This document shows positions 1 through 16,536 of a stretch of DNA of 64,000 bases, piece by piece. Positions within the stretch are counted from its first letter, which is position 1; each line of letters begins with the position of its first letter. The notes under the pieces were generated by a model that was not told the origin of the DNA, searched no databases, and saw only the letters and a list, made by a program, of their open reading frames with translations. Source of the DNA: Lethocerus indicus. Its lineage: Eukaryota; Arthropoda; Insecta; Hemiptera; Belostomatidae. The DNA is taken from positions 23,392,246 through 23,456,245 of the forward strand of contig JACDQD010000006.1 of NCBI GenBank assembly GCA_019843655.1. Reading direction: 5' to 3'. A program made the translations under genes and the position numbers.

Positions 1-4576
<4,576 letters not shown>

Positions 4577-5128
4577 TCAACTGCATAAAGTTATTGGTAC
4601 AAATGTTGAGTGTTTTCTTTTCACGTGAATGTCTCGATAAAAGAGACCACCCAATGATGGCACTTTTTTCACATGCTTCGGACTAAGAAGATATCTGGGC
4701 CAGTGGCGTTTGAGCCGACGCGGGGGAGATAATGGATAGGTAAAGGAGGAAAGGGACTGAACGAGTGGATTTGGATGTGGAGAGAGGCGGGAATTGAATT
4801 TAAGGAAGCGTGATTTTGCGACTTCGTCGACTGTCCGTATGTTGAGGTCATTATGGCTTGTGTGGTTAGAAACATACCAGGGAGCATTAAGGATGGTACG
4901 AAGGACTTTTGATTGGAATCTCTGGATGCGGGCGATGTTGGATTTCTTGGCGGAACCCCATAATTCTATTCCGTAAGTCCATGTCGGTTTTAAAATGGAT
5001 TTGTATACTGTCAGTTTGTTGTCTATTGAAAGTTTTGATGTCCTTTTCAAAAGAGGTCTCAGCAGCCCAAATTTGCGATTGAGATATGTATGTATGCGAT
5101 GCGAGTCGCGTATGGGGGTTCCACTTAT
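4577..5128 (-). pseudogene. Jockey-clade non-LTR retrotransposon, truncated reverse-transcriptase ORF (C-terminal end)
   Basis: An open frame of 183 codons runs from just after an in-frame TGA (5129-5131) to a TGA stop (4577-4579). Its N-terminal half carries the segment that follows the polymerase domain in Jockey-like ORF2 proteins: KLSIDNKLTVYKSILKP, then KPTWTYGIELWG (4955-4990), then RIQRFQSKVLR and NAPWYVSN. In this family these lie between the RT thumb and the C-terminus. The catalytic palm with its DD motif and the endonuclease domain are absent, and no ATG lies upstream in frame. It is therefore a 5'-truncated copy, the usual product of incomplete target-primed reverse transcription. 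The frame itself has no internal stop or frameshift through its conserved part, so the insertion may be fairly young. It could not make a functional protein. The clade is judged by motif recognition only; a close relative such as an R1 or LOA-type element is less likely. Confidence 0.85.
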
Positions 5129-7340
5129 TCATTTATTTTTTATTTTCCTTCAGCACATCTCCACTACGCGTCTGTATAATAATTCCACAAGGCCTTTGGA
5201 AAACTAGAAATGGCAACATCTCCGCACGTAATTCTTTCGCCAGTGAATTTTATTTTGCCGCAATATGGCAAAGGGGGGAAACATTTTGTACCCTGTGATT
5301 CGCAACAGGTTAAATCAACTATTTTTTTACAGTTTTTGTTTGCGATAGCATTTACTTGTTTAAATAATTAAGTACCAGACGTAAAAAGAAATATTTCAAA
5401 CATTAAGTGGGACTTGAAATCTTTTTCGTCATTTAATCGAACGCCTATATTATTTTATTTTATATTTGAAAGCGTCGTCGAAAAACATAGTAACCAATGA
5501 GCCCGTTGAAATTTGGGAGTACCGATGAAACGGTATTTTCCTTGTAATGTTTAGTCTTCGGTAGGGAATTCTAGAGAAATATCATGGAATGGTACACCTT
5601 CTGTTTATGTGGGACCGAAGCTAAAAATGTTAAAATAGCCTTAAGGCGGGGCGTTTTTATCCCCGCGAATTGCCGCGCATTATTCATGGGGGATGAAGCC
5701 CTCGAGTGGAAATGTACAACCCTCCCGCCGTGTCCCTTTCTTTTTCTACCAGAAATCCGAAATAATATATTCTGTCGAACACCTTATTGCCACTAGGGGT
5801 CTAAATTTCATCCTCGGCCGATACTTATTCAACCGGCGGTATCGGAAGGACAACCAGCCCGGATTTGTAAAAAAATCTGTATATTCCAAAAACTGGTGTT
5901 AGCCAGGTAAATACTAAATGGGTCTAAAAATATTATAAACAAAATTATTTTGATTTTTTCTATATTTTTAATTCTTTTTCTAACAAATATTTTTTCAAGT
6001 ACATTGTAACGGTTCTCGTGATAGTTATAATAGTGTCGATCCTAAGGCAAAAAAAATCAAAAGAATATCGCATATATATTTGGTTTTTAAAAAGAATACC
6101 CGAACCCACTGTAAACGTTTGCGGGACTTGAATGTTTCAAGACCCACATTACTGGAGTGAGCACACAGTAAGGTTCCCTTATAACTTTGAAGGGCTATAT
6201 TCCTCAGTCAATAGCCCAAGGGGCACTCTGATCTACCGGAGCTCCCCACGTAATATCCGAATACGGACTGCCACCCTGCGATAGTTAATGATCGGTCAGG
6301 AGTCAATATGAAAACAAGTTTAATAATTTACGCCATTATTCTGTAAATACTTCAGATATTTACCTCTAACAGACTCAGTGATACGGCCGATAAAACTGAC
6401 GTTCAAACGAGAACTAAATTTCCGTCGCTGGTTCAAATAAATTTTAATATTTCAGAGTGAAATCAGAAATATATTTTGAAATATTAAAAACATCATTATC
6501 GGTGTCAGTGGGATATCCAGAGATATTTGTTGTATATTTGATTCTTTAAAAAATGCAATGCCGCAAAATGAAATACGTTGGCTGCAACTGAGAATTAGAT
6601 AAATTCCCCGCTTCATAACACATGTTCACGGCCTATTAAATAGGAGCCGCGGGTTGATCGCCGACCGAATAATCCCGTGAGCGGTCCCAACGGGCCCGCC
6701 CGCCCGCCGCAACCATTTACGGGACATTAATTATTTTTCACGTAAAGTGTTTATTACGGGTCATTAATCGGGGCCCTGAGAGGTAATTAAAATGAATTAC
6801 GGTCCCAACTTGGGGAGAGCCCGGCCGGTGGCGGATGGACTGTATTATGCAGTTCAATTCTGCCGTTGCCGATGGTCATGCCCCGGATGGGGTGCAGCAT
6901 GAATTCGTAACGTACCCCCGCCCCCAACCCACCCCTTCACTACCCTCCTCATCCTAGAGCCTTTCCGATTGCTCCTGAAGAAGTAATTTTCAACGTGTCC
7001 CGTTAAAATAACCGACTTTATTTGTTTTCTTATTTGCCGCGACAGAAAATCCGATCGGTCCCTCTATTATCATAGCGGATTTTAATCTTGCATGTTTCAA
7101 TCGGTATTTTCCCTATTTGAATACGCCGGAATATTTTATCCGAGTATGCGAACCGACAGTTATTTTTATCGAATAAAACAATACTTTAGCGTAGCTTTCG
7201 TGTGTTTCTGTATCCTCTCGCTGTGTCACTTTGGCACATTGGTTATTTAATTTTGTTTTAATTTAGGAGGTTCTTCAATAGGATTAGCGGGGCGAATATA
7301 GCGTCACATTCGTATAGCTAGTCGTAAACAACATTATAAT
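5129..7340. other. non-coding DNA with a CpG-rich, TAAT-bearing patch
   Basis: Mostly AT-rich. Between about 6650 and 6960 a CpG-rich stretch contains several homeodomain-type TAAT/ATTA cores (for example GGTAATTAAAATGAATTACG near 6782-6801). That mix of GC-rich frame and TAAT cores is often seen in arthropod conserved regulatory DNA, but function is only a guess. No coding signal is seen. Confidence 0.45.
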
Positions 7341-7463
7341 GTCACTACATGTGACAGTGACAGTTCAGTGAGGCCTAAAAAACATCCAGAGTGCCAAAGA
7401 TGGCGAGCAGCCGATACCAACGGTATTCCAACCCCTCGCAGACCACAAAACAGGTAATTTAAA
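7341..7463 (+). mobile_element. Penelope-like repeat remnant, copy 1
   Basis: The plus strand carries the sense orientation of the dispersed family. It holds the CAGTGAGG...AAACATCCAGAGTGCC segment, then GATGGCGAGCAGCCGA (the 5' half of the hammerhead-like motif), then GGTATTCCAACCCCTCGCAG and the constant 3' end ACCACAAAACAGG. About 85 bases present in the 34064-34343 copy, from the ACCGGTC motif to CTACGG, are deleted, so this copy cannot form the ribozyme-like fold. A six-base match TATAAT lies on both flanks, too short to be sure of a target-site duplication. Confidence 0.8.
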
Positions 7464-10148
7464 GTATAATAATTTAGGTAGAGAAAATAAGTTCAATTAT
7501 GTAAAAAAGAGCTTGCAGGACGGAATCGTACTGCTGCCTAATCATCCCATAAGGCTAACCCCACGGTGAATAATAGCTTATAAATTAATAGCGACACCCA
7601 AATTCCGTATCAGTGAAATTAGGCCGACCCTGAGGGTTATGATAGGGACGTACCTACCCGGGCCGGGGGTGTTTCGGTCCCAGGCCGTTTTATTAACTCT
7701 CAGGGGGTGAGTGGGCGGAGGGGGTTGGAGGCTGCCCCTCAGTTTTCTATATTTTCCGGATGGATTTACAGCGAGTTCCGACCGACCACAATTCCCAAGC
7801 GGCGTATCGCCTTTTGTCTCGTTTCCATTTCATACCCACTCCCCCACCCACCACGGCGGCCGCAAATCTCTAAGCTCCGGCTTTCAAAACTTTACCCAAG
7901 AGTCGATGCCGCAGCGTTAACGGTTTTACTTAAGAGCCGGTTCGCCGATGTTTAACTTTTGGATATGTCAATTGCGGCTTTATGTTACATTGTAAATGAA
8001 TAAATGGTGTCATAGAAGCATAATAGCATTTGTTTTACACATCAAACACTATTAATAATAGCGAAGAGTTCGATTCATGCCGAACAAGATTGCACAAGAT
8101 ATTGTGTCTACAATGAAGTTTACATCATTCTTATTTTATTTTTCTACTAAAAACTACTAGTATTTCGTATAGATTTCGCTAAATACGAGGAGGTTCGTAA
8201 TTATCGATATAAATTGATACAAGGTAAATAAAGAGTTTCTACAATTAATACACAATTGTTTCTACGCTATTAGGATAATTTTTATAGTAATTTGTTGATA
8301 AAATTACCTCAGGGCTTATTAATATTTTAAGGCAACATTTTCTACGCTGCTTGCGGTATATGTACCGTAAAATAACACATTTCTCGAAATGTATTGTTGC
8401 CGTCGGTAGCCTTGGAACCTATTTTCGCATTTCATTCGGTCGTAAATTTAATATACACGAGTGGATACATTTGGAATTGCTGCACTCCGTTTAATCAGTC
8501 TCCGTTCCCCTCAGTTTATAATGCAGAATAAAACTAAACGAGATAATTGAAAACATACTGCAATTGGCGTCCTTAGAGCAAATTTTATTTGTATTGCTCC
8601 TAATTTTGTAATTACAACTGAGATTGATTTAGAAAATTCAAGTTATTTAAATATATTTACTTCGCATGAAAATAATATTGTAATCACATTTTAATATTAT
8701 GTATTGTAAACCGGGTCAAATGAAACACAGAAAGCTTATTTTAGATAATATTTTCAAAAAGGAGGTGCTATATTATAATAGTCCAATATTATAATTTTTT
8801 CAAGCATTTCCTTCAATGTGCTGGGTTATATATGTAAGTACCGTAAGTGAAATAAGTAAAATGTAATATATTTATTGCTTTCAAATTGAGCACAAGATAA
8901 GCACTAACGCAATCGATCATTACTTTGTCATCGGTTTCTCTGTGTCCCTGTTCCAGTGTAATGGAAATTTACCGTTCAGAACTCACGTTATTGGTGGTCA
9001 CGTTGTTTTCACAACATTTACATAAAAACGGGACGTGTCACGTATAATGAATAAACAATAAATTTCTACATACGCGAGTTTTGGTTTATTGTCATATGTC
9101 GGCCGTGTAATTGTTATACCGAATATGTAGGACGAAATTGATACGTACCGGGCGCGGTAGTATTGCTGGAGGCCAATTTTTTTTTCTTATTTACCCCATT
9201 ATGTTCAGATACGACTGCGGGCTCATTTCAATAATTTCGTCCACGTGATAATATAATAACAATACATGTATCACGGCTAGCAATAACTGTTTTTACAATT
9301 GCTTCTATAATATTATAGAAAAGAAATTTAAACTCGTCCCACAATCATGTTATATTATTAATATAAAATTTCATTATTATTATAGAATGCCCCTGACTCT
9401 AGTACGGAAAAGCTACAGAGAGAGAGAGATGGAGATAGAGGGCGAAAAGAGCAAATCCTAATTCTCTCCGGTGATGACCGTCGAAAACCCACGAGGCCCC
9501 TCGGCCGTTGTTCAACTGATGGATTTCCACCGACTTCATTGGAAATTCATAATGGGGAGCAATTCGCCCCCGGGAGTGTAAAATTCCTGCCGGTGTATTC
9601 CGGTGAAAATTTTATGGGGAATGCCCCGGCGGGGGAATTCGTGCAACGATTCCCTACTAAGGTCCCGAGATAAATGGGAGGGTTAGGGGTCTCGATTCAC
9701 CTGACTGTTAAAATCAATGGCTTATACCTGACCGCCCTCAGGCCCGATAATAACGCCGGCCGCACAACGTTTATATTGGATAAAAACTGAGCCGGCCTCA
9801 TCCGCTTATTTATCATTTAGCCGGGTACACCTTCCCCGCCCCTCGGCCCCCATAGAAATGGACGGAATGAGAGGACGGCCGTTATCTTTTTATTGAGACC
9901 GTCCGGGCGTGAGGGGGCCCCCCTTTACGAGCCACCCCCCCGAACACCCTAAGGATTCTCCCATCCGAACTTCTCCCCCGACGGGTCCTCGCTTAGAAAA
10001 TGTATTATAATATCCCTCTTCAACATTTTCCGCCGGAAGATATTCGCACACAGATATCCCACATAAAGTTAATTCAGTTATATATCAATATACCGAAATA
10101 ATTAGCAATCCCCTAATAACAGCTGCAACCGCAGTAGCTTAAATTGAA
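7464..10148. other. non-coding DNA with two GC-rich patches
   Basis: GC-rich patches lie at about 7640-7940 and 9470-9980; the remainder is AT-rich. A perfect 18-base palindrome, TTCTATAATATTATAGAA, is at 9303-9320. A short (GA)n run is at about 9418-9430. The short open frames at 7707-7955 overlap in two frames and show no family features. Confidence 0.55.
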
Positions 10149-10351
10149 TAGAGTGAATTTTGTTTAACATCCCTGTTTTGTGGTCTGCGAGGGGTTGGAA
10201 TACAGTAGATTTCGTATATTTCTGTCTCTTCTCGTTGGTTCGGTCTGTTATACCGGTTTCGGCTGCTCGCCATCTTCAGTCCTCCGGTCTAGCAAAAGAC
10301 CAAACCAGCGAGAGGAGACAGAAACACACGAAATCTACGGTAGAGTGAATT
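10149..10351 (-). mobile_element. Penelope-like repeat, fold-back copy 2, with 11-bp target-site duplication
   Basis: The element proper is 10160-10340, bounded by the perfect direct repeat TAGAGTGAATT at 10149-10159 and 10341-10351. On the plus strand it begins TTGTTTAACATCCCTGTTTTG (the constant end, antisense), continues GGTCTGCGAGGGGTTGGAATAC and the antisense hammerhead-like arm, then turns back. The sense arm GGTCTAGCAAAAGACC... ends at CGAAATCTACGG directly before the duplication. The arms can form a hairpin of about 70 bp per side. The constant end and the inverted-arm end are not inverted copies of each other, which argues against a cut-and-paste transposon and for a 3'-constant, 5'-inverted retroelement. 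The CUGAAGA core here is intact, but the stem I partner is lost. Confidence 0.88.
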
Positions 10352-10975
10352 CCCTTCATTGTATACATATTTTTTAAGACAAATCATTCTCACAGTTAAT
10401 AATAATCCATTAGGAATTGTTGGTTACATTAAAATGATACTGAGGAAAACTGGCTATCTACGGATATCATAATAGAACTATGGGCGTTACAGAATATCCG
10501 AGTTTCATTGTCAACAGGGACGCAAATGTATGTTGCTAGTAAAAATCATTAAATGGAGGAAATGAAATTATATATTGAATATTTAAAAATTATAAATAGG
10601 AAAATTCTATCACTCGATTTGGGTTTTATTACTTTCTTGGTTTCACACAAACAGCAGAAATTAATTTTCATCATAGATTTTTTTAAATGATTAGAGTAAT
10701 TGTCTAAAATAAATTAAGATTGGGAGAGAAAAAATTCATCTCATATTTGTTACTGCGACTTGTGAAAGGTTATATATTTATTTTCTCCTTTATTTATTAT
10801 TACCACCGATACGCACCGTTTTCGTGATTCATCAGATACGTAAACTACATAATGAGGTGAACATGTTGGACAACAATCGTATCAGCACGAAAACGTGATT
10901 TATACATCCAGACAAAGAAACGCTGAATAATTCAATATTTATTTTGATAATATGCTAATCGTTTTTTCTTTCAGA
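10352..10975. other. AT-rich non-coding DNA
   Basis: No coding signal or repeat family member is recognised. A CTGATGA...GAAAAC string on the minus strand near 10817-10834 was examined as a ribozyme candidate and rejected for lack of a stem II. Confidence 0.5.
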
Positions 10976-11075
10976 AGGGCGAACGCCTCAGGGTAGCACA
11001 GTGGAAAAACCCCCGACTAAGGGCCTTGCACTTTGACTTGTACCGGTTACGATTTCACCGCATTCTGATCGAGCG
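10976..11075 (+). repeat. tRNA-derived SINE-like sequence
   Basis: An RNA polymerase III A box, TAGCACAGTGG, lies at 10994-11004 and a B-box-like GGTTACGATTTC at 11045-11056. Their 51-base spacing is that of a tRNA. The B box has one inserted base, and the flanking sequence does not fold into a full cloverleaf. It is therefore a decayed SINE head or tRNA pseudogene rather than a tRNA gene. Confidence 0.45.
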
Positions 11076-11894
11076 AAACTTAAGTTACACCCTCGAAATT
11101 TTGATAGAAAAATATTTTATATTCAAACAAATTCTTGCGTAAACAAATTACGAGTATTTACAATTAAAATCGATATGTTTAGATTCTTAAAATAAGCCTT
11201 CTATGCCACAACGTGTCTCAAGACGATTTTGTACCAAATCAATTATGAACCAATATGGTGTTATACATTAAAACCTGAGTTTGAGAACTTTAATTCTAAC
11301 GTCAATTACGTTAATTATAATCAATAAAGTATGTGCAGACTTAAATTCACAGACATGCTGCATACGTATTACGGAAATTAATTGGAATCTTCCCCGAGTA
11401 GGGGAAGTAGTTATTAGTGGAGTTTGGAAAACAAAAACCCAAAGAAACCAAAAAATTGGTTTGCTGTGTATTTCTATTGTATTGACTAAAGTCATTCCCG
11501 GTAGGTGTACTTATTAGTGCACTTATTGGTGGTAGTATTTATTAGTGCCATTATTTGGCGTAAGGTCATTTCATAATTCCATTTGCCACATTTGTCGTAA
11601 ATTTCTCAGTAAATTCAGACGATTTATCATTACAGTGAGGGAATTTTCCTGCATGAAGTGAGGGGGTAGGAGGAAAATACTCGCTGTTGAAGCTTGTACA
11701 ATATCGCATGGAATGAGAGGCTCCGCGGAAACACTATCAGATTTCCAGAAACGCGATAGTTTATGCAGTTTCAATCTCCATCCTATTTATGGAGGGCGAG
11801 GCGGGCGCGAAACCCTATTTCAGGGCGTCCGCGTAAGATTGATGGGCGCGCTTCATAACGCCATTAAATGTGGATTAACATGAATCTGGTTTTA
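11076..11894. other. AT-rich non-coding DNA
   Basis: An open frame at 11281-11517 starts with a leader-like hydrophobic stretch but has no ATG, and no family is recognised. Nothing else is supported. Confidence 0.5.
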
Positions 11895-11990
11895 GGATAC
11901 GCCGCCACCGCGACGCATGCACAGACGGCCTACCCTGACCAGGTTAGAGACTCAGATTCGATTCAAATCCGCGTAATGGATTCTGTTTTC
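11895..11990 (+). repeat. possible tRNA-derived SINE-like sequence
   Basis: A good B box, GATTCGATTCA (11955-11965), is followed by AATCCGCG. An A-box-like TGCACAGACGG (11918-11928) lies 37 bases before it, shorter than in a real tRNA. The call rests mainly on the B box. Confidence 0.35.
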
Positions 11991-13084
11991 TACGATTTAT
12001 TCCTTAAGGTCAATTTTATTTGACCTTATTTCCTTTTCGACTTACGGATATACTATTATTCCTGTGGTGCAACTCACTCATTTGGTCTTATATCAGTAGC
12101 GTTCTATCAGTAGATCACTGAGTTGTTTAAGCATACATGCCGTATCAATCATACAGTATATTTTAAATATTGCATGACTGATATGCAATCTGTAAATAAT
12201 AATCCCACATAAAATCTCCTAACATTAAACAATTGACAAATTATAATGTTATAGCCATGGCATTCATTGAAATAAAATGTTTATAAGTACACGTACCCAA
12301 ATTTATTTTTATAATTTTGGGGCGGAATAAAATATCTGACTATGCTTCGTGTTTCCTTATCGGTATAATTACCTGGACTGTATAGTCAACGGAAGTTCCC
12401 AACAGGAGCTATAAATACCCTTTAAGAGTCTGGAGAAATGGAAGATTTCTCGATAAAAGCTTTCCGGAAAAGGCCGACGCGCGGGCCCCTGCACTACTCC
12501 GCTCTAATGTACCTAATAACGTTCCAATTAGGTTAGTGTGTTATTAGAAACATGGAAATAGCGGTAGGGAGAGGGGAACGGGGTGGGGGACGAGTGCATT
12601 TACAGGTAAGGGTTTGAAGGTAGACCGTAATGCAAAAGCAGCTTTGCTATGGGGAAAAGTTCGGGCTTGAGGCTATTTCCGCCCGGGAGGAACGAAGACC
12701 CAGTTTCCAGTTCGAAAACACACTTTACACCTTCGAAAGTCGCATTTGAAAATTAATTCAACCGGACCAATACGGGCGAAGTGCCTGACCTCCCACTCAG
12801 TAAAATCACAGAAGGAAAACATGAATGTTTGTACGCTAAACCTGAAATCTTTCAAGTGTCTTTCGAGAATTAATTAAATTATTTCAGAAGGTTTTTAATT
12901 CCATTACTTGGAAATGAAATGTTGGAGTTGGCGTGGGAAGAATAAAGGGGAAAAAATAAAATAAAACACGGATATACGTAATGAGTGATCTTTAATAGCT
13001 CTCATCGCAGTCGGTATTCATTTTTCATACGTACATAACGTGATCGGGATTCACCAACCCGATTACAGCGAGCAAGAAGTGTAT
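11991..13084. other. non-coding DNA
   Basis: AT-rich with a moderately GC-rich part at about 12440-12620. No coding or repeat signal is recognised. Confidence 0.5.
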
Positions 13085-13110
13085 ATTGACGTCAATACCC
13101 ATTGACGTGT
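13085..13110. promoter_or_regulatory. CRE-like palindrome plus a second half site
   Basis: ATTGACGTCAAT at 13085-13096 is a perfect 12-base palindrome centred on TGACGTCA, the full site for CREB/ATF bZIP dimers. CATTGACGTG follows within five bases and supplies another TGACGT half site. Binding is an inference; a match like this also occurs by chance about once per 65 kb for the 8-base core. Confidence 0.3.
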
Positions 13111-16100
13111 TCCGACGGTTTTACATACACCACTTGTAGGCGCGATCAGTAGAATTCCATTTATAAATTGCTACGTATTATAGAAAATTCCGCATTAGCG
13201 GCAAATGAAGTAATATTTATTTAAATACAGTAATCTATTTAGCAATATATTAAGGAGACAAATCACACACATTTGGATACATTTTGTTTTTTTTGTTTGC
13301 CGATTTATAAAATAATAACTACCGGACCTCTTACCGTTAATAGCCCGATAAATATATATTTCAAACAACACCGGATATATTACAATTGATTACAACACGG
13401 GAAAGGGCGGATATTTTCAATTAATTTTGTTTCATAACCCTCTCTCGAAGTCGACCGACACAGGTCTGGGATTCCCTTCGGATTATGAATGGCGTTATGA
13501 ATCGTCGGATTATGAGGGGCGGGCCCCGTCGGGAGGGGGGGGGGCGCGTATCTCTATAATTTGTTATAGTTTTTGGGCGGTTGGGGCCTCGGTCGGAGGA
13601 AGAAGAAGCGGCCGCTATCTCGGGCCAAGGAGCTCTGGCTGGCGCAGCCCCTCGGGCCCATTGTCGGCCCCGCTCTGCTTTATGCCGTTCAGATAAACCC
13701 GGCCCGCCCCGGCCTTATCTCCCGCCTGTATTATTAATATAACACCTTCATTGTCCCAATAATGTTAAAAGTTGAGAGAGATACGGTCCGGTTTTTTTTC
13801 CGAGCCGGCACAATGAGCGTTCGGTGGGCAGCAATTTATTGAGCATTTCTTTCCAGCTTATTTTTTTTAAGTGAAGTTTTATCCGGGAACGTCGGTTGTA
13901 AGTAAACGCGTCGACAGATTCAGGTAAAAGGAAGTTCCCTACTCAAATAATTTAAGATCCCTTTTTTTATTACATAAAGTTTGACTTTTCCTTTTCTAAA
14001 CGTTCTTATTTTGTTTCTGACAACCGGCTCTAAAAATAAATCTTTAATTTGAGAACTCTTTTGGTTCTTTCATATCCTACTGCCATATCTAACAGGATGT
14101 TTACTGAACTTGAAAAAACTGTTTCGGGTAATATTATACAAATAGTAATTATTCTGTGTAGATAAAGACAATAAGTATATTAAACAGTTTATGAATTATA
14201 ACTACAATTTTTAGCGGGAAAAATATTTAAATAAGCTGATAAATATAAATGGAAAATAATAATCGGGAATTTCCGATATTTATCGGAGATTGTTAAAATT
14301 ATTTTCTGGTTTGGTTAGATTGCGATAATTGACTACAGCTATAAATCACCACAAAGCATTTTCGTAATTCCGAATAACATTAATGGAAAATAAGTTATTA
14401 TTTCAGTTATTTATAACTCTTTAGTTTCGTTCGGATCCGATATATTTGTGCAATTTTCTGTGTACCGTGGTTAGTTTTTTCTAAGTAAGACAAATTCAAG
14501 CTTTTCCCCGTCGCTAGTATGCTGGGGTAAACCTACACACATCGACAGCCAATTAAGCATCGTGCCCTTAAGAACTGGCGCTGCAACGCTGAGAACCGAT
14601 TTTACCAATATGACAACGTTCGCCCATATAGACTCGGGCTACGTGACATGTATTACGAAACCCTTTCTGGAAATTTTCAGGTCCGAATAAATGGTAGAGT
14701 AGGAATTCAACAATCCAAAGAAAGCCCGAGCTCTACTCCGGTATTCAAGAGGGATCACCTCCCCCCCTTTAATTATGAGTGGCATATCCTCTCGGAATTC
14801 CGTTGTATTTCATTAGTCTCCAGGTTGGTTTCACCCAAATTACGCCTCCGGCACATTCAATATATCTTAGATTGCGAATTCCCGCAATCACTGTCAATCG
14901 AGACCCCACCCCACCACGCCACCGAAGTTTGTTGGCGTCCACGCTAACAAGGTATAATTGAATATAATTTCGGTCCAGAAAGCGAATTAGCGGGAGTCTG
15001 CTTTTTAATGTATTTATTTTACGCTGACCTGAAACATGAATTGACACCTTGACTCCTTTAGTTCTTAACTTTTTTACAAATATTTATTTGTATTGACATT
15101 CAATAATGACATCGTATACTGTGCAGGGAATAATACTGCACGGTACAAGTTGTTCGCGGTCACTCTTGATCTTGACGGGACGGTGTTTCCATGACAATGT
15201 TAAAAAAGTATATAAAAGCGAAACAAGTACAAGGTAAAAGTACAAGGTTCTTCGCAGAGGAAATATTTCCAGTAAAACTACCCAACCCTTTCTACCTTCA
15301 ACTAAATATTAATCTTCACAGATTTTTCCAGGAGAAACATATATTCTCCAGTAAATTGGATACCTGCCACAAGAATAAAAAATTACTTTTTTTTACTGAT
15401 ATTAATATATATAAGGCAGAATATAAAGTATATTCCTGGGTAAAACTGTTTTATCGAAATACCCCAGGCTAAGATGTATACCCGGAACATTGATATGGGC
15501 TAATAATTTTCACAATATAGGATGGAATGTCCCGTCTCTAGTAATCATCAATAAGGGCAGTGGACCGAAAATAAATGAAACATGAAATATAAGACAAATT
15601 TTACCTGAAACCTTTCGATCTTCGCTAGCTCACTCTCTTCTTCAGTTGCTTTCCCGCCAGTACTCCTTTTCTCGAAACTCAATCTCATTATTTACATAAT
15701 GGCTGGTGGGAATCTCACCACTAATATTGAGTGTGTCTTACATATGCAATTTCAATTTCAAAGACGCGGACTGGAATTCACGAGCTCCTTTCGTGATTTA
15801 AAATTTAAATTGATAAAATATTTGGTACCCGCATTTTATATATTTACGACTATGTAACTTACCTGGCAGACAATTCGAAACGATAGTCGACGTAAGCAGC
15901 GTCGAACCTGGGGCAGGACTTATTCGGATTTACCGAGGAAATGAAAACGGTTCTCGGTCGGAATGCATTATGGATGCGGTCCGCCTGTTCAGAACTAATG
16001 GCAGGCGAACGATCCTTCTTTGCCTATTCATGCCCTAATTGGTCGCCCTGTCCTTAAGCGACTCCTTAGCTGTCTCCTGAACCCTTTCATTTCCGGTGGA

Positions 16101-16350
16101 AGATTTTTATCCGACCACTATCAAATGATTTGATTTTTAATGAATTTTACTTACAGCCCTTCGTGCATTAATCCTCGGTGGGGACAACAGATGTAAAGTG
16201 AGGCCACGACAAGACGACAGCCTGCAAAGACTGAACACAATGGGATAAATACAAAAATCTAGGCACTAACATAATTATTAACTTTACAAAGATCTGTCAC
16301 AACTTGCGTCCGGCATAAAGCCTTCGTTTGTTGTAGTAGGTGGCTCTCGT
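13111..16350. other. non-coding DNA with a GC-rich island
   Basis: A GC-rich, CpG-bearing island spans about 13490-13730 and includes a run of G. The open frame there (13427-13696) is composition-driven. The frames at 14648-14947 and 15191-15472 show no recognised domain. The rest is AT-rich. Confidence 0.5.
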
Positions 16351-16536
16351 TTAAAACAACATATCCCAATGAAAATATATTTGGCTATCATATCTTTTCA
16401 AAATGTAATTTTTGATATCTGAAGCAGCCTCTTCCATCGGCATGCCGATTTGGCCCAATACACCTGTTTCGACTTTTCGCCGTATAGCCAGACCTATAGG
16501 ATCTCCGCCACCGATAAGTACTCGGACTTGCACTAT
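16351..16536 (-). CDS. candidate terminal exon or coding relic, unrecognised
   Basis: On the minus strand TTTTATTAG (a weak splice acceptor) is followed by an in-phase open frame of 61 codons ending in TAA (16351-16353). The peptide reads as plausible protein: it begins IVQVRVLIGGGDPIGLAIRR, which resembles a glycine-rich nucleotide-binding turn, and continues with LGQIGMPMEEAASDIKNYI. I do not recognise the family. There is no ATG near the start, so it would need an upstream exon, and none is identified. It may be a chance frame or a pseudogene relic. Confidence 0.18.
   Translation of the reverse strand: MVQVRVLIGGGDPIGLAIRRKVETGVLGQIGMPMEEAASDIKNYILKRYDSQIYFHWDMLF

Noticed and set aside
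10800..10845. CTGATGAATCACGAAAACGG on the minus strand as a hammerhead
   Set aside because: No stem II between the core halves, and the flanks do not pair as stem I.
11281..11517. Secreted small protein with a signal-peptide-like start
   Set aside because: The frame lacks an ATG, and the hydrophobic stretch is typical of AT-rich DNA.
14648..14947. 99-codon frame with overlapping antisense frame
   Set aside because: No ATG-linked family signal; three overlapping frames in the same place suggest chance.
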